From a bacterium (GTDB taxonomy: Bacteria; Patescibacteriota; Microgenomatia; UBA1406; GWC2-37-13), in assembly GCA_029573715.1 (NCBI GenBank), contig JAKQDR010000250.1:1-64000 (forward strand): a stretch of DNA of 64,000 nt, written 5' to 3'. Position numbers and translations under genes: made by a program. Positions 1-9,679 of the stretch are shown here, in pieces; the first letter of the stretch is position 1; each line of letters opens with the position of its first letter. Under the pieces are notes generated by a model that was not told the DNA's origin, did no database searches, and was given only the letters and a program-made list of their open reading frames with translations.

Positions 1-132
1 CTTTGCATTATTGGCCTGTCTGAATTGACGCGCTGGGTTTATGGCTACGAGCGTAATGGCAAGTAATATACCCACAATACCAATAACCACCAAAAGCTCA
101 ACGAGTGTGAAACCTCGAGAACGATTTTGCAT
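1..132 (-). CDS. Type IV pilin (prepilin), truncated by window edge
   Basis: Reverse complement from 132 reads MQNRSRGFTLVELLVVIGIVGILLAITLVAINPARQFRQANNAK: class III prepilin signal G/FTLVELL plus hydrophobic helix. Confidence 0.9.
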   Translation of the reverse strand, partial: MQNRSRGFTLVELLVVIGIVGILLAITLVAINPARQFRQANNAK

Positions 133-203
133 AGATAAAAATAAAATAATAAATCGATAAACTTACACTTCAACTAACAGGATAGTGAAAATTATTTCTC
201 CTG

Positions 204-1463
204 TCAAGGTGTACGTGTTGGGCTGATGGTCTGGGACGGTGCCGACGGTGCATATGCACCCAGCTGTAACACCACATCATACTCATCAACTTGCGCCTCT
301 TGTGTCGCAGCAGAAACACCCACGCTTTGCACCAAATCAATAATGCGCGTTGTTGTTTCAACATCAAAGTTTGGACTGATGAGCATTTTGTTTTCGGCAA
401 TGGGCAACGTGCTCATTTGATTGCTTATTTGATAGGCCCCAACCTGACGAAGTTTGTTGTACACATCATCGAACAGTTTTTGTGTTTGTTGCGTATATAT
501 AATTTGTACGCGGATTAGTTTGGATTGTGCTGGTGTTGCCGACTCACCAACCGGCGGAGTTTGTTCGACTAATGGTGTATTTATGGCCGAAACCGGCACC
601 ACATTTTGCTGCTCTTGCTCTGATGCTTGTTCTGCTGCTTGATGGGCTGCAATAAGCTGGGCACGTTTGCGCGCAATCGCAATTTGATCCTGTCGTGCAC
701 TTTGATATTGAAAATACCATATGCCCGCCGCACCTAAAACAAGAAATAGTACGATGACGACCGCCACCCAAGGTTGCACAGGCTGTCGCGCAGCCTCTGC
801 AACATTAATCTGAGGAAGCGAATGTGTGGGGCGTTTTCCATCGAGTTCGAATGCGGGTTGATGAATAGATTTTAACGCATAGAATTCAAAGTGTTTTTTG
901 GTTTCTTCGATGAGATCTGTAGACTGTCCTTTTGGATTTTCTGATTCGTTTAAGACAAGATTAAGATTGGGAAAAATACCAAGCATAGAAAATGCGGATT
1001 TTTCAAATGCATGATAAATTGTCGAGAGCAGATCTCTATTGGCGACAAGAACCTTGGTGGAGTAGTCTTTTTGGGGCAGTCGCACAACAACAACTCTCTG
1101 CAACGGAACCGCCTCAATAAATGTGTTAATGGTTGATTGATCGAGGATGCGTGTGTGCGTTGATGATGGTTGAAAGGTTTTTTCAAATGTTGCTGATTCT
1201 TGAACAATACAGAGTGTGTCGGCCGATCGGATTTGAGAATCAATAATCCATTTGGTCACCGCAGCCCTAAAATCCTCTCTTTTTAAGACGTCTCCATCCA
1301 TAACCATGTCGGGTGGGTACACATAGTCCCTCACTACTTTATCAGGAATGGTAACTGCTGTTACTTTTGTTTTACCAATAAAAACAACACATCGCCTATG
1401 TGGGCGATCCGGAAGTGTTTTGTTTGACTTGAAAAAGGGTGGTGGCATATCTCGTATTTGCAT
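204..1463 (-). CDS. Single-TM pilus assembly protein, possibly a reduced PilM/PilN-like fusion
   Basis: 419 aa, N-terminal PilM-like reading (CVVFIGKTKVTAVTIPDKVVRDYVYPPDMVMDGDVLKREDF), central TM (WVAVVIVLFLVLGAAGIWYF), extracytoplasmic C-term; position in pilus operon. Confidence 0.5.
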   Translation of the reverse strand: MQIRDMPPPFFKSNKTLPDRPHRRCVVFIGKTKVTAVTIPDKVVRDYVYPPDMVMDGDVLKREDFRAAVTKWIIDSQIRSADTLCIVQESATFEKTFQPSSTHTRILDQSTINTFIEAVPLQRVVVVRLPQKDYSTKVLVANRDLLSTIYHAFEKSAFSMLGIFPNLNLVLNESENPKGQSTDLIEETKKHFEFYALKSIHQPAFELDGKRPTHSLPQINVAEAARQPVQPWVAVVIVLFLVLGAAGIWYFQYQSARQDQIAIARKRAQLIAAHQAAEQASEQEQQNVVPVSAINTPLVEQTPPVGESATPAQSKLIRVQIIYTQQTQKLFDDVYNKLRQVGAYQISNQMSTLPIAENKMLISPNFDVETTTRIIDLVQSVGVSAATQEAQVDEYDVVLQLGAYAPSAPSQTISPTRTP

Positions 1464-1539
1464 TGGTTCCGTGTGACACAGTCTTGCTGAAAAAGCTCAG
1501 TGTAAATAGTATACGAGATAAGCTCGTAAGTACCAAGCA

Positions 1540-1935
1540 TTAATCAATGGCTTGCCAACTCAGAATGCTTGGACCCCCATGAAGAATGAGATATTGAATT
1601 TTTATGTTTCTTACGTATCCCCCCGAAGTCCCCCGGGCATGGATGGTGTGTGGTTGGTTTGATTCTGTGGGTGGTGTGTAAAACACCCGCGCTGTTGCTC
1701 CGTTTATTTCCAATGTGTCATCTGATGAAAATGTTAATTCGGGGTTTCGTATGAGCCGCAACATGGTGTCTTCGGCGATGGATTCTGCTGCGATTTGCGC
1801 ATATATACTATGCTGCCATCCGCTCATGGAGTATAAAATCAGACTCACCAAAATCGTGGTTGCGCCAATGATTGTGAGCGATACCACCGTAATGATTATG
1901 ACCGCCATGAGGCTGCTTCCACTTGTTTTTTTCAT
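1540..1935 (-). CDS. PilX-like pilus assembly protein with N-terminal hydrophobic helix
   Basis: 131 aa, MKKTSGSSLMAVIIITVVSLTIIGATTILVSLILYS; operon context. Confidence 0.55.
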   Translation of the reverse strand: MKKTSGSSLMAVIIITVVSLTIIGATTILVSLILYSMSGWQHSIYAQIAAESIAEDTMLRLIRNPELTFSSDDTLEINGATARVFYTPPTESNQPHTIHARGTSGGYVRNIKIQYLILHGGPSILSWQAID

Positions 1936-1955
1936 ACATGATTATAGTTTCAAAC

Positions 1956-4900
1956 TTAACGGAGTCGCACAGTCATTGAATAGTTTCTGGCTCGTTGAGA
2001 CTGAACACCTATGCCCGCTGCGCTTCTCATTTTTACCACAAATTGTATGGTCACGAGCTCCTGACCATTGACTGATGGTTGGTGGACAAATCGAACGTCT
2101 TCAACAACTGTGGTGGGTGAGTTTAGTTTTTCAATAACACCATCCATAATCATAATAAGATTGTGGCCAGTTGGATCATTGTCTTCGCAGTAGTACTGTT
2201 CTTTGTTTTGTATGGTGGTACGCAAAATCTGTGATTGGTCTACACATGAGGGGATAAAAGGAATAGGTGGGGTGGGTGTGAGCGTGGGTGTTGGAGTATT
2301 TGCACTCGTGGGGCTTAACTCGGGACCGGGCGCCTCATCTTCGACATATATTGTCGCCGTTGACGTGTTATTGGTTATGTCATCATCAACAAGTGTGGTG
2401 TAATTGGTGGGGGAGCTCATAAAATTAACTGTGTAAAAATGATTCTCTTCCCAACCAGGATACGACACGACCGATGCGGTATTTTCAATAAGAGGGGGTG
2501 CGTTGGGGGCTATTACACCACTTACCAGAATACTCAGGCGGCCACCAGGATGAATAAGCGGGTCTGCATTTGAAGAATGCGAAAAGGCAATGATGTTGCC
2601 AGTGCCCGTATCTTCCAACCCACAACGAGCCGGAAAAGCCCTCATGTCTCCTGTGGGGATGCCCGTATTTGCCACAACACAATCCCACACCACACCCATA
2701 ATGGAATTGGGCACATTATTGACGTATCCAAACGCCCAGGCAGCCTCTGTTGCATCTTGATCGTTTTCAATATCAATGCGCATTTGTATAGGACCACCTC
2801 GTACAATGGGGTTGTTGAGCACTGTTTGAGTTACTTTTACACCAAAGCCTCCTTGGCTAATGAGAAGATCATTCAGTCTGAAAATTGCTGTTTGCGCTCT
2901 GTTGGTGGTTGACCCAGCGACAAACACATCACCGTCTTGACTTACGTGGGCACCACCCAGATTGGCAACGCCACCATATGCCATGGTCGTTATCATGTTG
3001 CCTGTCACCTGACCGAGACGTATAAATCTCAAGTTTTGACCAACCCATGCACTTCCAAACCACCCTGCCCGATCCATTTGATCGTTGGCAGTTACTATCA
3101 CTTCATTATTAACCAATGAAAGGGCGCTGCTTCCCTGCCAATAATAGGTTAGTGGAAAATCATATGTCCATACAAGACTTAAGTCTGTGAGTCGTCTTTT
3201 CTCAACATGAATTCTGGTGCGCAAACTACTTGAATACATGCTTGTTCCTGCGGTTTTTTCAAATCCACCCAGGTACAAATATGTTCCATCGGTTACCATT
3301 CCATGCATATCGACCACTCCATTTATACCTGTATAGGAGGTTACTAAAGAAAGGTTGTTCTTATTGAGCTTCTCAATGTACCACTGGGGATTGTTATAGT
3401 TGCGATACCCCGATGCATACACATAATCTCCTTCAACCAATACATTAGTGACCGCATTCCAATCGTCTGAAAGATCTATGAGCCGAGAAGCAACAACTTG
3501 GCCATTTTGTTTAGATTTTTTTACCAAACTAAAATATGTTTTTGAGTCGCTTGATGTTCGGTTTTCGGCGACATATAAGTGCTCTGCATCAGCGTCAAGG
3601 CTTTGTCCTGCATAAGGAAACCATGTCCATCCCAGATTGTCCTCGGTGGACCACACTTTACTTCCGGTCAAGGCGTTATATTTACCTACATACAATCGTG
3701 TTCCCCACCAGGTATACCCACTCACATATACATCGGGCCCATCGACCAATATGTCATACAAGCCGCTGCTACCAAAGATCCAGAAATTACTCTCCACGCT
3801 CTGTTGCCACACCAACTGTTTGTCTGATTTTCTTATTTTTTGAATAACACCATTTCCCGACTGAAACCAACCCCACGGGCCCCCAATGTTGCTTTTGCCT
3901 ACGAGGTACACATGTTCATCAGACTCATCAGAGACAACTTGAGTTGCGTATTCGGGAAATGAAGAAATGTTAACCGAATACCATGGTGTCAACGTTCCGC
4001 CCACAGGGCCGGTTGGGATAGGGGTGGGCGAGGGAATGGTTACCATCTGACAACTGCCTCCGGCAAATGCACTATATATCTGGGAGAAGCCGGCAACCCG
4101 AGCTCGAAAATGTGTAGAGCCCGTCAGAATTTCTTGAGTTAAATCAGCGGTGGTATACATAGTTTGCCACATCGTTTCACCCGCAAGAAGTCGGGTGAAC
4201 GCAACGCCGTTTGTGCTATATTGCACGCCAAATCTGTCCCCGGGGTTTGCGACCCCCATTGATATGGCAGAGCGCCCAGGGAGCATAATGTAGATGTCGT
4301 TGCCCGAATAATATGGCGCATACCAACTGTAGTCGATCCACCCACCGTAGCTTGTGGTGGCAGATATGCCCCACATTGCTCCATAGTTGGGGTTTAGCTG
4401 GGGAATCTCTGTATATCCACCGATGGTCGCACCCTGCGCGGCAGAGAAATTCGCATTTGCTCCATTTTCAAAATTCCAGGCGGGGTATGTGGTGCCAGTA
4501 AATGAATTGGCAGAGACAGAAACATTGTAAGGGGCCGACCAAGAAACGGCGGTGCATCCTGGGAAAAGCAAGGTGGTGGGAGTGGGGGTCGGGGTGTAAT
4601 TTACTTCATTAAGCAAAAACAATGCTCCATCTGTGTAGCCCATAAGTGAGCCAGCCAAAAACATCTGCGCACTGGGGTCTGCACCAACTCCACCTACCAT
4701 TCCAACACCCGTATAGGTGACGTTTTTTGTGACGTTTCCATTTGAAATATTTAAAAACAACACTTTAGCATCTTGCCATGTGCCCCCCGTATTTTCCCAG
4801 TCGTTATTAGCAGCAACCACTAGGGTTGATCCGTTGATAAGTGGGTGCGCGTTTGATTGAAAAGTCCCCTGATCGGGCTCTGTATATGACCACGCACTGT

Positions 4901-6068
4901 TAAGATTGGATATTCTTCGCTTTTCGACACGAACTCTCCCGGTGCCAGCAGGTGTTGATTGGTGTCCAGAAACATAGAAAAATGTGCTGTCTGCAACAAC
5001 AGAATCTGTGGAAACAAATCCGGAGACACTTGTCCTGGATGAGGCTACAGTGAGATTGCTTTTGTTTAATTTCTCATAATACCAGGTGCCGTCTCTGTCG
5101 CCCACAACCACCGCGTACGCCCCACTTAATACCAGATCGCGCGCGATGTCAAAGCCTCCGGTCAAATCAGCAACCCTCGTAGCCTGTGTTGATCCATTCG
5201 TTTTGCTTTTTTTTACCACATACCAGCGTTCAAGTGTTGTTTGCCCGCTCACTTGAGTGTCGCTTCCCACCACATATACACTGTCTGAGTCTATCTCCAA
5301 CCCCAAACCCCTATTTTTGTTCCAACTTGTGGTTGGGCCGATTACATCAGTCGACTCCCAAATTGGGGTGCCGTCTGAGGGATTTAGTTTAGCAACATAT
5401 AGCTTGCTTCCCCATTCAACATATCCACTCACATACAACCCGCTCCCATCTTCTTTCACATCATGAATCGCTCCGACATAATATCCCAGATATTGTCCGA
5501 TGGTTTTTGTCCACACGGTGGATTTGTCAGATTTTCGAATTTTCTTAACATAACCCAGACTACCCTCTTCCCACCCGCCCCCATTTTCACCAATATGAGA
5601 TCTTCCCACAACATATAAATGGGTGTTTGTTGTGTCTGATGTGACCTTAGTAATTATTTCTTTCGATTCTGAGAGATTGTGAACGTACCATGGAGTGAGC
5701 GAACCTGTATATATGGTTGGGGTGGGCACTGGAGTCGATGTGGGGGGGGGAAAAGTGGGAAGATTGGTGGGGGTTGGAAACTGGGTTACCAGTGGTGTCG
5801 GTGTGTTGGTGGGAAACCCAGATGAGGTAATACAGCAAAACATAGTTTGCAGGAGTCCGCAGTTTCCTCCGATAGTACACACCTGAGAGCCTGAGCAGGT
5901 TCTTGGCAGCGAGTTGGGGGCGCACATAGTTTGAGCTAATATGGAAGGCCCCGTTATTACAAAATAAACATTCATCAATAAAAGGAGTGTTCCTATTAGG
6001 CGTGCAATGCGAATTCGATTAACGGTGTGATGAAACATCATAATTGTTGTGTAAGCGTTGGTTGCCAT
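1956..6068 (-). CDS. Large secreted/surface beta-propeller protein with internal duplication and Pro/Thr linkers
   Basis: 1370 aa; N-terminal hydrophobic segment; two homologous halves (TGSLTPWYVHN... and GGTLTPWYSVN...), repeated YVSGY/LYVAKLN/VEKRR motifs; PTPTPT linkers. Confidence 0.75.
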   Translation of the reverse strand: MATNAYTTIMMFHHTVNRIRIARLIGTLLLLMNVYFVITGPSILAQTMCAPNSLPRTCSGSQVCTIGGNCGLLQTMFCCITSSGFPTNTPTPLVTQFPTPTNLPTFPPPTSTPVPTPTIYTGSLTPWYVHNLSESKEIITKVTSDTTNTHLYVVGRSHIGENGGGWEEGSLGYVKKIRKSDKSTVWTKTIGQYLGYYVGAIHDVKEDGSGLYVSGYVEWGSKLYVAKLNPSDGTPIWESTDVIGPTTSWNKNRGLGLEIDSDSVYVVGSDTQVSGQTTLERWYVVKKSKTNGSTQATRVADLTGGFDIARDLVLSGAYAVVVGDRDGTWYYEKLNKSNLTVASSRTSVSGFVSTDSVVADSTFFYVSGHQSTPAGTGRVRVEKRRISNLNSAWSYTEPDQGTFQSNAHPLINGSTLVVAANNDWENTGGTWQDAKVLFLNISNGNVTKNVTYTGVGMVGGVGADPSAQMFLAGSLMGYTDGALFLLNEVNYTPTPTPTTLLFPGCTAVSWSAPYNVSVSANSFTGTTYPAWNFENGANANFSAAQGATIGGYTEIPQLNPNYGAMWGISATTSYGGWIDYSWYAPYYSGNDIYIMLPGRSAISMGVANPGDRFGVQYSTNGVAFTRLLAGETMWQTMYTTADLTQEILTGSTHFRARVAGFSQIYSAFAGGSCQMVTIPSPTPIPTGPVGGTLTPWYSVNISSFPEYATQVVSDESDEHVYLVGKSNIGGPWGWFQSGNGVIQKIRKSDKQLVWQQSVESNFWIFGSSGLYDILVDGPDVYVSGYTWWGTRLYVGKYNALTGSKVWSTEDNLGWTWFPYAGQSLDADAEHLYVAENRTSSDSKTYFSLVKKSKQNGQVVASRLIDLSDDWNAVTNVLVEGDYVYASGYRNYNNPQWYIEKLNKNNLSLVTSYTGINGVVDMHGMVTDGTYLYLGGFEKTAGTSMYSSSLRTRIHVEKRRLTDLSLVWTYDFPLTYYWQGSSALSLVNNEVIVTANDQMDRAGWFGSAWVGQNLRFIRLGQVTGNMITTMAYGGVANLGGAHVSQDGDVFVAGSTTNRAQTAIFRLNDLLISQGGFGVKVTQTVLNNPIVRGGPIQMRIDIENDQDATEAAWAFGYVNNVPNSIMGVVWDCVVANTGIPTGDMRAFPARCGLEDTGTGNIIAFSHSSNADPLIHPGGRLSILVSGVIAPNAPPLIENTASVVSYPGWEENHFYTVNFMSSPTNYTTLVDDDITNNTSTATIYVEDEAPGPELSPTSANTPTPTLTPTPPIPFIPSCVDQSQILRTTIQNKEQYYCEDNDPTGHNLIMIMDGVIEKLNSPTTVVEDVRFVHQPSVNGQELVTIQFVVKMRSAAGIGVQSQRARNYSMTVRLR

Positions 6069-6817
6069 GAAGCTAATTCAGACACAGCCCTGTTTACTTC
6101 AATATAGTTTTCTGTCGGTTCTTCAAACATCGCCATAAATGATCTAACCACCTGTGCAATATAGAGGACTCTTTGTTCCTCCGCCTTTAATCCGTTGTGA
6201 TATTGTGCGTTGGCTCCGACAGTTAGGGTGAGCGTGCCCGTTTCAGAGTCGTACTCTTTGCGTGACGATGTCAAAACAATGCCTTGATAATCTTGGGTTG
6301 GCTCGTCTGTGTGTGTGTTTAAGTCAGTTTGAAGAATAATCTTTGTTGGGTTAACTTTCACCCCGTTTACCAAAAGTCCGGCGGCTTGATCTTTACCGAG
6401 CGCTTTATAGAGCGGATCGCCGGTAGTGATGACACAGGTGATTTCTGTAGTCGACAAACATCCAAGCCCCAGCGGATACATCTGAGTGGTCTCATTACGA
6501 CCTGACAAACCGCTGTTGTTTGTATCACTCGAAGAGGTATTATTTTGGGATGTTTCATCATCTTGCATCACGCCGGTCATTTGAGCACTTTTTGATGTGA
6601 CCCCATCTGATTCTTGCTGAGTAAGATTATTGTTTGTTTGAGGGTGGTCGATAGTGTTGCTTGATGGTTTGGTGTCTTGGTTTACGAGCGAAACGTCTTG
6701 ATTGTTGGTTGGTTGAGTTAGCAGCACATATAGGGTAATGAGCCCTCCTACCACAAAGACAATCAGGATAAGTAATCTTTTGTTTCCATTTTGATTAGCA
6801 TAAGAAGGCGCTGTCAT
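6038..6817 (-). CDS. Single-TM protein of unknown function in pilus operon
   Basis: 259 aa, N-terminal TM (LLILIVFVVGGLITLYVLL), Asn/Thr-rich linker; 3' end overlaps next gene start by about 31 bp. Confidence 0.6.
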   Translation of the reverse strand: MTAPSYANQNGNKRLLILIVFVVGGLITLYVLLTQPTNNQDVSLVNQDTKPSSNTIDHPQTNNNLTQQESDGVTSKSAQMTGVMQDDETSQNNTSSSDTNNSGLSGRNETTQMYPLGLGCLSTTEITCVITTGDPLYKALGKDQAAGLLVNGVKVNPTKIILQTDLNTHTDEPTQDYQGIVLTSSRKEYDSETGTLTLTVGANAQYHNGLKAEEQRVLYIAQVVRSFMAMFEEPTENYIEVNRAVSELASWQPTLTQQL

Positions 6818-6864
6818 ATAAGATGATTACAATATTGACATAGATTGTTCTGATTTGCAACACT

Positions 6865-7521
6865 TCACCACCGTCCAATCACCACTTCTTGCAGAGTGGG
6901 AGTTTCTGTTGTTTGCGTATTGAAATATGATTTATAGCGAATACATGAGCCAGGGTTTCTGTATGTGGAAGCATCTGACTGTTTGGGGACCTCAAAATAG
7001 TCTTGCGAAAAGAAGGTGCTGTCATCACCACCTGGCCCCACATATGCATATTCAACCTGATCACACGACCCGCCACTTGCTTCAGCGACTGCAATTTGGT
7101 ATGTAATACTGGTGGCTGTGGGTTTTCTTGTTGTTGCAATAAAATAATCAACGCTCGTGGGGCGGGGTAACGAAATAATTGGCGATGTGTATTCTCCGTT
7201 TGTTGAACCCTCCACTAAAAAAATACCACCATCATCTGTTTCCCCCTCTTGAAGATTGATCAGCAGGGCATCCTCGTGGGCAAATTCTCTTGGTTTAGAT
7301 TGACCATATAATCTTTGTAGGTTTTGCTGGGTGGCTGCATAACGAAATCGTGCCAGAATGTATTGACCATCTTGATCGACCGCACTTCGCGCCTGTGTCG
7401 CAGCGTAACCCTCAAAAACCGCGGCAAGGGTAAGTGTGATTATCCCAATAATAGAAACAAGCAGTAACGAGCCAACCACCACCTCAACCAGGGTTGTGCC
7501 TTGTATACTTCTCAACTTCAT
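6865..7521 (-). CDS. Minor prepilin (PilW-like)
   Basis: 218 aa, MKLRSIQGTTLVEVVVGSLLLVSIIGIITLTLAAV prepilin-type N-terminus. Confidence 0.75.
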   Translation of the reverse strand: MKLRSIQGTTLVEVVVGSLLLVSIIGIITLTLAAVFEGYAATQARSAVDQDGQYILARFRYAATQQNLQRLYGQSKPREFAHEDALLINLQEGETDDGGIFLVEGSTNGEYTSPIISLPRPTSVDYFIATTRKPTATSITYQIAVAEASGGSCDQVEYAYVGPGGDDSTFFSQDYFEVPKQSDASTYRNPGSCIRYKSYFNTQTTETPTLQEVVIGRW

Positions 7522-9107
7522 AACGAGTACACAAAATTAATATTATATAGTTTCGGGTTGTTCTGATCATCATGGCTCATGGGAGAGAAGAAAAAGGCTT
7601 TCCAACGAAAACATCGCGCAGGGTTTTGAAACAGGCTCTCCGTCGACTGGCTTGGAACAAGCGCTGCAATTGTCTGCCCTCCCAAAGAAGCGGTTGTGAA
7701 ATATGTTTTTGCGGTGCCGTCTGGCCCAACAAACTCATGAGGAGATCCGGCACAACTATTGTTGAGGGCATCAAAAAGGGCTATTTGTGTTTTGATTTCC
7801 GTATTTTCCGGTTGAAGAATGTCGGCACGCATTGAGTAAAAAAGGGCGGATCTTTCCATGTCTTTTGTGGAGGATGTATACGTTGAGTATAAAAGCCCAA
7901 GACGCTCTTGTTCATCAAGCGCAATGGTATACAGCTGAACATCATCAACAAATCCTTGAAAGTTTTTGTTTGGTGAGTTGGGGTTGCGACCGATAAATAT
8001 CGGATCTGTGATTGATGGGAGCACCGCAAGGCCTTGCCCCACATCTTGCCCGGACTGACCATCCACAAACAGATTGAGTTTTTCGCCATCATACACAAAC
8101 CCCACGTGATGCCAAAGGCCATCTGCAACATATGACTGATGTTCGGTGGTGATTGTTTGGGAGCTGTTTTGAACCATTGCGACAGGATAACCTTCGGGGT
8201 CTATGGTTAGGGAATAACCCTCTCCCTCCGCTGTTTGTTGGTGCACAACCGTCGCGGAGTTTGGGTTGACTAAGTTGGTTTTTAGCCATGTAAATACGCT
8301 TATCTGACCTGATGATGTAAGCATCGCAGAAGATGATGCGGTCATGTACTGAGAAATTGTGGCAAGTTGCGCCGTGTTCCCAAATCTTCCCACCTCAAAA
8401 TTGGGAGGGCCGTGTAGCTGCATATTGTGTGTACCGCTTGGAGATATGTCTAACTCTGACAACGAGCCCACCAACTCTCCAGACATCTGCCACCACGCCG
8501 CAAGCCCTATGGGTATTTCTATCTGACCGGGCCCAAGTGTAAGGTGTGTTTGGGGAGATGATTCATCGACACGAATCCCCGCAAACGAAGATCCGGGAGC
8601 ATCAAATTCTTGTGTATTCGAGTAACTGTCTGTCTCTATTCTGTCGGTTCGAGACAGATATATGTCAGTGATAAGCGGTGTTTGACTTTCGTTCCACCAT
8701 ATATATATTGATGCTTTTTTTGTTGCAAGGTCAATGTTTTCTCCTTGTGGGGATATTTTTCCAACATCGTCTCTCAAGACATTTTGTATGCGTATAAAGC
8801 TCATGAGCCCTTGGGGGTCGGGTGTGGGCGAGATGTCTATGGGCACCAGAACATCTTTCTCTTCTGCGTCCAATTCAAACACGTAGTCTCCGTTTGTTGC
8901 TATGGCGCTCCACTCTCGTGATTTAATTTGTTGGATTCGATTTTTTAGTTCTTCTGTTTTCACAATCGCGTCAAAGAATATATTTCTTTCGGGTTGACTA
9001 CTTGCCATAGCCCCCATGGTGTAAAGAACACCAGGCAACACAATGGCAAAGATTGCAATAGCAAGCAGTATTTCTAAAATAGACTCTCCTTTTTTGTGAA
9101 TTAGCAT
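7518..9107 (-). CDS. Minor prepilin (PilV-like) carrying a LamG/concanavalin-like domain
   Basis: 529 aa; KGESILEILLAIAIFAIVLPGVLYTM prepilin helix; middle region GLAAWWQMSGE...ISVFTWLK...DGLWHHVGFVYDGEKLNLFVDGQ...FIGRNPNSPNKNFQGFVDDVQLY is LamG-like. Confidence 0.8.
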   Translation of the reverse strand: MLIHKKGESILEILLAIAIFAIVLPGVLYTMGAMASSQPERNIFFDAIVKTEELKNRIQQIKSREWSAIATNGDYVFELDAEEKDVLVPIDISPTPDPQGLMSFIRIQNVLRDDVGKISPQGENIDLATKKASIYIWWNESQTPLITDIYLSRTDRIETDSYSNTQEFDAPGSSFAGIRVDESSPQTHLTLGPGQIEIPIGLAAWWQMSGELVGSLSELDISPSGTHNMQLHGPPNFEVGRFGNTAQLATISQYMTASSSAMLTSSGQISVFTWLKTNLVNPNSATVVHQQTAEGEGYSLTIDPEGYPVAMVQNSSQTITTEHQSYVADGLWHHVGFVYDGEKLNLFVDGQSGQDVGQGLAVLPSITDPIFIGRNPNSPNKNFQGFVDDVQLYTIALDEQERLGLLYSTYTSSTKDMERSALFYSMRADILQPENTEIKTQIALFDALNNSCAGSPHEFVGPDGTAKTYFTTASLGGQTIAALVPSQSTESLFQNPARCFRWKAFFFSPMSHDDQNNPKLYNINFVYSL

Positions 9108-9133
9108 ATATATGTTGTGCTGTTGAGTTTATA

Positions 9134-9679
9134 TTATTCTATAGAAACAGTGCCCATCCTATTCAAACGAACCGTGTGCTCAGTTCTATCAACTAAATTT
9201 TCAATGGTAACGTTGTTTGACGCTGGGTCATAATCGAGTATCTCTCCGCTTTGTGGGATAAATATTAATTGGTTTCCAGTAAGTGAAACTTCACGAAAAA
9301 CCAGTGTTTTTCCAAGGTTTTCTATGACATTGTCCGGTCTTCCCGGGGTGTAAGAGCAGTTTTGCACATGGGGGCATGAAAATAATGTGTACACACCAGA
9401 TCCTTCTTCAAAATGAACTCCATGGGGTATGGTTTTTGATTGATTTGGGTCGCTCCCCAACATCGCATATATTCTTTGTGTTTTGATGTGTGCCGTGAGC
9501 CTGTCTGCCGCAGTTTGTGCATCTGTTGATGTTTGGACGGTATTTGTCGAAAAATACAACAGGCTTGTCATCATGCTCACAATGCCTACCACCACCAACA
9601 ACTCAATCAGGGTAAACCCCTCGGTCGCTTTTTCATCTACTTCCAATGGAGCTAATAAGACCATAAATTGGAGCAACAA
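9134..9679 (-). CDS. Prepilin/pseudopilin (GspH-like); true start probably inside the ORF
   Basis: EGFTLIELLVVVGIVSMMTSLLYFS prepilin motif; ORF extension overlaps pilC end. Confidence 0.75.
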   Translation of the reverse strand: MLLQFMVLLAPLEVDEKATEGFTLIELLVVVGIVSMMTSLLYFSTNTVQTSTDAQTAADRLTAHIKTQRIYAMLGSDPNQSKTIPHGVHFEEGSGVYTLFSCPHVQNCSYTPGRPDNVIENLGKTLVFREVSLTGNQLIFIPQSGEILDYDPASNNVTIENLVDRTEHTVRLNRMGTVSIE

